This document shows, in pieces, positions 1-5,602 of a stretch of 30,494 nt of DNA. The DNA comes from CAYLHF01 sp964383365. GTDB taxonomy: Bacteria > Bacteroidota > Rhodothermia > Rhodothermales > UBA10348. The stretch covers positions 1-30,494 of the forward strand of contig CAYLHF010000034.1 of the NCBI GenBank assembly GCA_964383365.1. Reading direction: 5' to 3'. Made by a program: the position numbers and the translations under genes. Numbering within the stretch: the first letter of the stretch is position 1; the number at the start of each line of letters is the position of its first letter. Under the pieces are notes generated by a model that saw only the letters and a list, made by a program, of their open reading frames with translations, was not told the DNA's origin and ran no database searches.

Positions 1-10
1 GCCAAATCCA

Positions 11-346
11 CTACTCTTTGATTCGATCCAACATCTTTGATAGAAAGTCTCTCACCACGACGAGTTCGGACGGCTCTCCTGATCCTCGTCTGGCCGACGT
101 AGACTCTTTCTCGAGTGCCTGACGGGCACCGTCAATTGTGTATTTGTCTTCGCGAAGCAGGTGCCTGATTCTGAATACGACATCAATGTCTTCACGCGTG
201 TAAACGCGTTTGCCCGCGCGGTTTTTTCTCGGGGCAAGCACGTCAAATTCTGACTCCCAGTAGCGAAGAACGTGTGCTTCTTCGTCAACCAGCGTGGCTA
301 CCTCGCTGATGGTATAGTATAGTTTGGTAATTCCGTTGTCGAGCAT
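11..346 (-). CDS. MerR-family HTH transcriptional regulator (short form)
   Basis: This 111-residue protein starts with a winged-helix MerR DNA-binding domain at about residues 8-80. Recognisable parts are YTISEVATL, the LRYWESEF turn, the wing KRVYTREDID, and an RIRHLLREDKYTIDGAR segment. Only about 30 residues follow, so there is no sizeable effector domain and no obvious metal-binding cysteines. Short MerR proteins with the RxWExEFdxLxPxKNxxGxRxxTxxD pattern are common in Bacteroidota and their ligands are generally unknown. It is transcribed away from the permease at 450, so the two share an upstream region. The fold assignment is firm; the target and signal are unknown. Confidence 0.9.
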   Translation of the reverse strand: MLDNGITKLYYTISEVATLVDEEAHVLRYWESEFDVLAPRKNRAGKRVYTREDIDVVFRIRHLLREDKYTIDGARQALEKESTSARRGSGEPSELVVVRDFLSKMLDRIKE

Positions 347-449
347 TTTGACAGATGGATGAGTCGATACCGAGAGACCTGCCGGCTAATGTATACCTTC
401 AGATCGACAAGGTACAAAAAAACGTGGGGGCGAATCTTTCATCCCCCGA
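347..449. promoter_or_regulatory. Divergent intergenic region between MerR regulator and permease
   Basis: These 103 bp separate two divergently transcribed genes and must hold the promoter of at least the regulator. I could not fix a convincing -35/-10 or Bacteroidota-type -33/-7 pair. The right end carries a G5/C5 hairpin, annotated separately. A MerR operator would be expected here by analogy with the family, but I did not identify one. Confidence 0.5.
426..447 (+). promoter_or_regulatory. G5/C5 hairpin just before the permease start
   Basis: GGGGG at 426-430 can pair with CCCCC at 443-447 across a 12-nt loop. The stem ends two bases before the ATG at 450, so it would cover the initiation region if 450 is the true start. 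If translation begins at the in-frame ATG at 465, the hairpin is simply leader RNA. A role in limiting translation is inference only. Confidence 0.4.
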
Positions 450-1403
450 ATGCTTTCACCCGGCATGAGCACAAAAACCCGGCACCCATTCAGAACTGAA
501 CTCCAACTGATGTTAGTTGTCATCGTCTGGGGGCTCAATTTTTCGGTAATGAAAATCGTTCTGTCGGTTATGCATCCGCACGTCGTCAACGTGTTCCGGA
601 TGCTTACAGCAGGCGCGGCACTCGCCGTTCTGTACGCTGTCCAACAGAGGAAAAGAGGTCTACATTTTTTTGCACCTCTCGTCAGTCATCCCCGGGAGAT
701 CATCCGTCTCGGATTTATCGGGTGGGTACTCTATCAGGTGGCTTTCGTAGTCGGACTGAACCACACGACCGCTGGATCGGCAGCGATCATCATGACGAGC
801 CTTCCCCTCTGGACGGCTCTACTCGCCTTTTTCATGGGGATCGAAAGATTGTCGAAGTTGGTGTGGACCGGCCTTTTCGTGAGTATGACAGGAACCGCTA
901 TCGTCGTTCTGGCAGGAAATCAGAAAATCGGGTTGGGGTCTGAGTTTCTACTCGGCAACCTGATCGTTCTGACCGCATCCATACTGTGGTCTCTCTATAC
1001 AGTTCTGAACAAGAAACTCGTACACGAAATATCTCCGCTCGGTCTGACGGTTCACGCGCTGATCGTGTCGCTTCCATTTATCGGACTCATATCCCTGCCA
1101 TTCTGGAACGAAGTGGAGTGGTCCAGGATAACGATCAATATCTGGCTACTCATCATTTTTTCGGGTAGTCTTTCCACCGGTGTAGCCATCTTCCTCTGGA
1201 ATGACGCCGTGCGGGAACTCGGACCATCCCATACGGCCGTTTTTCAGAATATCGTACCGTTTATAGCGGTCATCAGCAGTTTCTACATCTTGGGGGATGA
1301 GATTTTACCTGGTCAACTCATCGGTGGCACGCTGACCATCAGCGGCCTGTTACTTATCCGGCGAGGACGACGCAACGCTAGAAGTGAAACCCCTATGCCG
1401 TAG
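450..1403 (+). CDS. EamA-family (DMT superfamily) permease
   Basis: This 317-residue integral membrane protein has about ten predicted helices arranged as two EamA repeats, at roughly residues 18-155 and 170-305. Typical features are the first helix with VVIVWGLNFSVMK, the segment GLNHTTAGSAAIIMTSLPLW, and its counterpart ELGPSHTAVFQNIVPFIAV in the second half. DMT proteins export or import small metabolites such as amino acids or nucleotide derivatives, but the substrate cannot be read from sequence. Two starts are possible, ATG at 450 and ATG at 465; neither has a good ribosome binding site. The protein ends with a short basic tail. It is divergent from the MerR gene, which is a candidate regulator. 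Confidence 0.92.
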   Translation: MLSPGMSTKTRHPFRTELQLMLVVIVWGLNFSVMKIVLSVMHPHVVNVFRMLTAGAALAVLYAVQQRKRGLHFFAPLVSHPREIIRLGFIGWVLYQVAFVVGLNHTTAGSAAIIMTSLPLWTALLAFFMGIERLSKLVWTGLFVSMTGTAIVVLAGNQKIGLGSEFLLGNLIVLTASILWSLYTVLNKKLVHEISPLGLTVHALIVSLPFIGLISLPFWNEVEWSRITINIWLLIIFSGSLSTGVAIFLWNDAVRELGPSHTAVFQNIVPFIAVISSFYILGDEILPGQLIGGTLTISGLLLIRRGRRNARSETPMP

Positions 1404-1469
1404 TTTGTAGAAAGAACGTGATCGTGTTTCCAGACCATCTATAAAGAGCCACTCAACCCATTCCCCGTC

Positions 1470-2267
1470 TTGAAGACCCGTTTGCTATCCGTCCTCGTGC
1501 TGGGTTCCACCGTGTTTGGTTCGGCGAACGCATATGCACAGGAAGGACCACTTTCTGTCGCGCCTATGCAGGTGGTGTCTCTGGCCCACTTCGCAAATGA
1601 TTCCAACAACCAATTTCTGATTGGTGTCGCACGTGACATTCCCGTCGCCGGTCTACTCCCGCAGGTCACGCCTGACAGCTACTTCAGAATTGCTACCGTT
1701 CTGGCAGGCGCTCGCATAAATGGAAGTGACGCCGATTTCAGATACCGGATGACCGGACTGGATTTTGAAATCCAGAAATCGCCCTGGGCGGGTTCTTTTA
1801 CACTGATAGATTACGACAGGAGTGGGCTTGTGGATCTCAATGCGGACTGGATCGGACTAAAAGCGGGTCCGGGCCTATCGTTTTCGAGTGAAGACGCGCA
1901 CATCAGCATTCGACTTTTGGCACGGGCGAGTGTCAATTCCATTCGATTCGACGAAGGACTGTTTCCGGATCTGGGACCGAGGGCGTCCGATACGAGAACC
2001 GGAGTGGCCTACGGTGCTGGCGGGCAGGTGGCACTCACGGCGTCCAATACATTCTCCATATCAGGACGCATCGATAGAGAAGCTTTTTCCGCAGGCAGTG
2101 AATTGGAGAACCTCAGCATTCATGTCCGCGCGGAGTGGAGAGCCACGTCTCGCTGGACCATCATGGGGACCTACGCATACGTGAAGGCCTCCTTGCAACA
2201 CGTAACATCCACCCGGAGCGCTGCCGGGTTCGGATTCCGATTCAGCGTAGCACCATCCAGATACTAA
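1470..2267 (+). CDS. Secreted, probably outer-membrane protein of unknown function
   Basis: The 265-residue product begins with a clear signal peptide: basic MKTR, a hydrophobic stretch, then SANAYAQ with probable cleavage after AYA. The rest alternates polar and hydrophobic residues and is rich in Gly and Ser. It ends in an aromatic-containing strand (GFGFRFS), which fits a small beta-barrel, though no family is recognised. The only start giving the signal peptide is TTG at 1470, because an in-frame stop lies about 50 bp upstream and there is no earlier ATG. It lies 66 bp downstream of the permease and could be co-transcribed with it. It converges on the CvpA gene. Confidence 0.72.
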   Translation: MKTRLLSVLVLGSTVFGSANAYAQEGPLSVAPMQVVSLAHFANDSNNQFLIGVARDIPVAGLLPQVTPDSYFRIATVLAGARINGSDADFRYRMTGLDFEIQKSPWAGSFTLIDYDRSGLVDLNADWIGLKAGPGLSFSSEDAHISIRLLARASVNSIRFDEGLFPDLGPRASDTRTGVAYGAGGQVALTASNTFSISGRIDREAFSAGSELENLSIHVRAEWRATSRWTIMGTYAYVKASLQHVTSTRSAAGFGFRFSVAPSRY

Positions 2268-2309
2268 GACCAACTGGTTTCCGGCCGATGGATTGGCTCC
2301 TTTTCATTT

Positions 2310-2338
2310 AACCTGTACACGCCCGTACGTGGCAGGTT
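2310..2338. terminator. Possible bidirectional stem-loop between convergent genes
   Basis: AACCTG at 2310-2315 pairs with CAGGTT at 2333-2338, and inside it CACG (2318-2321) pairs with CGTG (2328-2331), with small mismatches between the stems. It sits between the ends of two convergent genes, where a shared terminator is expected. T-rich sequence lies on the left side (TTTTCATTT) but there is no long T-run on the right, so it would suit the minus-strand transcript better. Confidence 0.35.
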
Positions 2339-2351
2339 TACGCCAGCTGAA

Positions 2352-2900
2352 CTAGCCGCCGATTCCGGCTGATCGCAGATCGACCCTTCGTTCAATATCG
2401 TCTTTGAGATTTTCGAGATGGGGTACACCGTTCGACAGAATCTCCCAGGCCGCCGGAGCGATACCGAACACGGGTTCATAAAAAGATGATTTGGCTATAT
2501 CGGCCTTGCTTGGAAGCTGAGCCATCGCCGAGACGATGAGCACCAAACTCAGGAGAACTGCTGACTTGAGAGCACCCGCCGCGCTGCCTGCCAGGCGATT
2601 CACGCCGCCGAGATGCAGCGACTTGACGGCTGCGTCGAGGGATTTTGCGACAGTAGTCGACGCCACTTTCACGGCAATGAAGATGGCCGCAAAAGCAATC
2701 AGCGTACCCATTTCCGGAGGTGCCCATCCATGAGACTCCAGAAATGCTCCAGCCGCGTCCATAAATAGTGAAGCGAACAAAAACGCGAGGACCCAACCGG
2801 TCAACCGAGCAGCCTGCCCGACGAATCCAGAGTGCCAACCGCGAATGATCCCTACTGCCAGAACGATCAATATTACGATATCGATGTAACCCATTTCCAT
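2352..2900 (-). CDS. cvpA: CvpA family membrane protein
   Basis: This 182-residue protein has the CvpA layout: four hydrophobic helices at about residues 5-23, 28-47, 64-83 and 108-128, followed by a soluble tail. The opening GYIDIVILIVLAVGIIRGW and the G-rich third segment (HLGGVNRLAGSAAGALK) are characteristic. In enterobacteria CvpA is linked to colicin V production and envelope homeostasis; its molecular role is unsettled. Starts at 2900 and 2894 are both possible. It lies 21 bp downstream of the YqeY gene and probably shares its transcript. Confidence 0.88.
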   Translation of the reverse strand: MEMGYIDIVILIVLAVGIIRGWHSGFVGQAARLTGWVLAFLFASLFMDAAGAFLESHGWAPPEMGTLIAFAAIFIAVKVASTTVAKSLDAAVKSLHLGGVNRLAGSAAGALKSAVLLSLVLIVSAMAQLPSKADIAKSSFYEPVFGIAPAAWEILSNGVPHLENLKDDIERRVDLRSAGIGG

Positions 2901-2921
2901 TTTCTCAGTCAGATGTGTGCC

Positions 2922-3377
2922 TCATTCATTGAGCAATTCCTTTACCGCTTCCTGAACGCGCCGGCCGTCAGCCTTCCCTTTCAACAATCCCATTGCCGGT
3001 CCCATGACTTTACCCATGTCACGCATGCCGGATGCACCCGTGCTTTCGATAATGCCCTTCACTTCCTTACGTATCTCCTCGTCCGAGAGTTGCTCCGGAA
3101 GATAACTTTCGATCACGGTGAGTTCTTCGGCCTCGATCTGAGCAAGATCGGCACGCCCTGCCTCCCGGTACTGCTCTAACGCATCGCGTCGCTGCTTGGC
3201 CTGTTTTTGCAGCACCGTAATTGCGACGCTATCGTCAAGATGGGTCCGCTCACCCTGTCGTTCTGATATTTCTTTCTCGAGCAAAGCAGCCCGGAGGGAA
3301 CGAATAGTACGAAGGCGCACCTTGTCCTTGGCGCGCATCGCGTCTTTCAGGTCACTTGTGAGTTGATCTGTTAACAT
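2922..3377 (-). CDS. GatB/YqeY domain-containing protein
   Basis: This 151-residue, mostly helical protein matches stand-alone YqeY in length and content. It starts with a basic helical N-terminal part (DLKDAMRAKDKVRLRTIRSLRAA), has the conserved ESYLPEQLSDEEI turn in the middle, and ends with RDMGKVMGPAM and KADGRRVQEAV. The same domain forms the tRNA-binding tail of GatB, the amidotransferase subunit. The free-standing form is widespread, often near rpsU or primase genes, but its job is unclear. No GatB catalytic region is present. It is the likely first gene of a YqeY-CvpA pair. Confidence 0.93.
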   Translation of the reverse strand: MLTDQLTSDLKDAMRAKDKVRLRTIRSLRAALLEKEISERQGERTHLDDSVAITVLQKQAKQRRDALEQYREAGRADLAQIEAEELTVIESYLPEQLSDEEIRKEVKGIIESTGASGMRDMGKVMGPAMGLLKGKADGRRVQEAVKELLNE

Positions 3378-3396
3378 TTCTTTTCAATACCTGTGT

Positions 3397-3411
3397 TTTC
3401 GGGACCCGAAA
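3397..3411. promoter_or_regulatory. 15-bp perfect palindrome upstream of the YqeY gene
   Basis: TTTCGGG-A-CCCGAAA is a perfect odd palindrome located 20-34 bp upstream of the YqeY start on the minus strand. It could be an operator or, as RNA, a six-pair hairpin with a three-base loop. No T-run follows on the minus strand, so termination is less likely. Function is inferred from position only. Confidence 0.4.
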
Positions 3412-3513
3412 GGTACGTAGAATTACGCATCCAAGGGCCCGATCCGAGTCTAGCCCGGACTCTTAGTATCGAACTTTGAAACAGAAACAAAAGCAATTCC
3501 CGTACATTTTTTT

Positions 3514-3540
3514 CCGAGCCGTCCGAGCCGTCCGAGCCGT
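3514..3540. repeat. Three perfect tandem copies of a 9-bp unit
   Basis: CCGAGCCGT is repeated three times without mismatch, and a partial fourth copy (CCGAG) follows at 3541-3545. It lies in the 208-bp gap between the PEGA-protein gene and the YqeY gene, next to a T7 run at 3507-3513. The unit length is divisible by three, but neither strand is coding here. The rest of the gap holds a short CAGGC/GCCTG hairpin at 3559-3571 and the palindrome at 3397. Confidence 0.9.
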
Positions 3541-3585
3541 CCGAGTCTGTTACGCCTTCAGGCCGAGCCTGTTAACGGGTTTGTC

Positions 3586-4419
3586 TCAGAATATCAGTCG
3601 GAACGCAAATACACCGAGACCGACCTGCATCGTCCCGAGAGCAATGCCGGAGTACAGATCGAGCAGATCGATATCATTTTTCAGTCCGGGATCACCGGTC
3701 TCTTTGTACCGATCGAACTTTTGGTTGGCTTTAGACTTGAAATGAATGGCAAGCACGCCCGCTGTTACTGCCGTACCCACAGCAGCAATATCGATCCATT
3801 TTCTGCGTTGCGTTCGTATACCCATCCGAACGTCTGTTGTACCGCCGGAGTAATCCTTCATCGGAAGACTCACAAGATGACGATTCCAGAGTTCGTCGCC
3901 AGGTTCGACCTCTCGCTCCAGAAATCCTTCTCTACGAAAATAAAGCTGCCCTTCGAGCGGACTCTCAGCGGAATACGTGAACGGAGTATATCCCAACATG
4001 ATTTCCTTTCCGTCCTGTCTGGCGAATACTTCGGCATTTGACGGAATGGATTCCAGATTGTAGAAATACGGGAAATTGAGTGTTAGCGATAGGGGTTCCT
4101 CGCTACCCGAATCCAGGGAATGCTGGACCGAAGGAATGGACCACGCATCAGCTGACGATGGCACCAGAGAAATCCTTTTTGTCCCGGCGGGTACTTCGAA
4201 TAATCGAGCTGATGCTACCCCGATCCATGTCGAATCAGCGAACACATTGGCCGCCAGATTATTGGTCTCGATCCGGATTTGTCGTACCTGTGATAGCGCC
4301 CTAGGTGACCACGACAGCGCGAGGATACACCCGGCAACGATCACCCGTATCACGGGGAGAGTAGTCCGGACGGCCGGTCTACGGCTACCGGTTATCGGGC
4401 TATTCCGTCGACGTTTCAT
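3586..4419 (-). CDS. PEGA-domain membrane protein of unknown function
   Basis: This product of about 277 residues has an N-terminal hydrophobic export or anchor segment (about residues 22-44, ending ALSQ). Two PEGA-like stretches follow: IRIETNNLAANVFADSTWIG with VPAGTKRISLV, then LESIPSNAEVFARQDG with LGYTPFTYS. Two hydrophobic segments lie near the C-terminus (about 190-207 and 255-275). PEGA domains are beta-sandwich folds common on surface and cell-wall-associated proteins. I chose the ATG at 4419, which is directly preceded by an AAGAAGG sequence and overlaps the end of the PQQ-propeller gene by 20 bp; an upstream start at 4476 in the same frame would overlap more. It is the last gene of the overlapping envelope trio. 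Confidence 0.75.
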   Translation of the reverse strand: MKRRRNSPITGSRRPAVRTTLPVIRVIVAGCILALSWSPRALSQVRQIRIETNNLAANVFADSTWIGVASARLFEVPAGTKRISLVPSSADAWSIPSVQHSLDSGSEEPLSLTLNFPYFYNLESIPSNAEVFARQDGKEIMLGYTPFTYSAESPLEGQLYFRREGFLEREVEPGDELWNRHLVSLPMKDYSGGTTDVRMGIRTQRRKWIDIAAVGTAVTAGVLAIHFKSKANQKFDRYKETGDPGLKNDIDLLDLYSGIALGTMQVGLGVFAFRLIF

Positions 4420-5602
4420 CCTTCTTTTCAGACTGTTCGCGAAATAGATATACGTGGTGCGGTTCAGAGAGAACAATCAGTTCTCCACTGCGAGCCGCCA
4501 TCGCAGACTTAATGCGCCCTCTGAGCTTGACTTCCCAGATCAGATCTCCAGACGTACGGTCGAACCCGTAGAGTCTTCGTCCCATACTTCCGATGTACAG
4601 GTTATCGTTGACGATCAGAGGAGCTGCGGTAAAGGCGTCCGGACCGTGATATTCCCACCGCTGTCTCCCCGTGGCTACATCAAGCGCATACAGCTTTCCA
4701 TTCGAAGCCCCCATATAGGCGGTAATTCCGTCTGATGCTACAGCACCAAGATGGACGTCGGGATTCTCCGCATCGAAACGCCACACTTCATGACCGGTAC
4801 CGGCATCGATCGCCCGTAACGTCCCCGTGGTAGTCGGTACGAAAAGAAGTCCTCCGCTCATGGACGGATCCGCGTATACAGGAGCCTTCAATTGTGCATT
4901 CCACAGGGTGCTGCCGTCCCCGGCGTTCAATGCAACCGCATCCCCATTATCTGCTACCGCAAATACGTGTCCCCCTCCGATATCGAGCGGTGAGGCCTGA
5001 CCGGCCACCCTGTCCCCCAGAGAGAATGTCCACTCTTCGGAGCCGTCAGCCGGGAGTTGGGACCGGACGGTTCCCTCGGAATCGAATGTGATCAGGTGTC
5101 CATCGACGAGCAGGGGCGATGTGTCGACAGCCGGTCCCTTCGTCTTCCATTTCATTGATGCGTTCGTGATGTCATAAGCGCTGACGGCAATATCACCCCA
5201 GCCGTTGGGAACGAACGCGATGCCGGTCTCAATCACCGGCGTTCCCTCGATCGACTGTCCGAATCCCTTGACTCCCAGTTTCTTTCCCGAATCGAGCGCT
5301 ATCGAGTGGATTTCACCTTTACGATTGGCCACGACGAGTGCATTCTGGACGATAAGAGGTGATCCCGGTCCGAAACCACCTATCGCATTGTAATGCCATA
5401 CCTCTTCAAGCGGTGGAACGACGTCGACCCGCAAATAACGGGACCGATCGGTCGTTTTTCCGTCCGAAAGCCAATTTGCGTCTGAGACCCGCCGTGCATT
5501 CTCCAATCGAAGTGTTGCGCAGCCACCGGCGGAAAAGACCGCCAGAAAAATCAGTCCGCCTGCCCAGACCCGTCGTAGTCTGATATAAGAGTGCATTCCC
5601 AT
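4400..5602 (-). CDS. BamB-like PQQ beta-propeller lipoprotein
   Basis: The 400-residue protein starts with a signal sequence ending AVFSAGGC, a plausible lipobox with Cys28 as the lipidated residue. It then carries a run of PQQ-type propeller blades, for example ALNAGDGSTLW, AIDAGTGHEVWRF, ALDVATGRQRWEY and GFDRTSGDLIWEV. The size and layout resemble BamB, the outer-membrane lipoprotein that helps BamA fold barrels, but there are no PQQ-dehydrogenase catalytic residues to suggest an enzyme. I chose ATG 5602 because the upstream stop and this start form TGATG, a classic coupling arrangement; a TTG one codon earlier and an ATG two codons later are alternatives. It lies between the barrel-protease and the PEGA gene. 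Homology to BamB proper is not established. Confidence 0.85.
   Translation of the reverse strand: MGMHSYIRLRRVWAGGLIFLAVFSAGGCATLRLENARRVSDANWLSDGKTTDRSRYLRVDVVPPLEEVWHYNAIGGFGPGSPLIVQNALVVANRKGEIHSIALDSGKKLGVKGFGQSIEGTPVIETGIAFVPNGWGDIAVSAYDITNASMKWKTKGPAVDTSPLLVDGHLITFDSEGTVRSQLPADGSEEWTFSLGDRVAGQASPLDIGGGHVFAVADNGDAVALNAGDGSTLWNAQLKAPVYADPSMSGGLLFVPTTTGTLRAIDAGTGHEVWRFDAENPDVHLGAVASDGITAYMGASNGKLYALDVATGRQRWEYHGPDAFTAAPLIVNDNLYIGSMGRRLYGFDRTSGDLIWEVKLRGRIKSAMAARSGELIVLSEPHHVYLFREQSEKKDETSTE

Noticed and set aside
2264..2479. 71-codon minus-strand reading frame overlapping the CvpA 3' end
   Set aside because: Largely inside the CvpA gene in another frame, with no family-like composition; treated as a shadow frame.
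4400..5602. PQQ-dependent dehydrogenase
   Set aside because: Length is about 400 residues with a lipobox and no dehydrogenase catalytic or calcium-binding motifs; a BamB-like structural propeller fits better.
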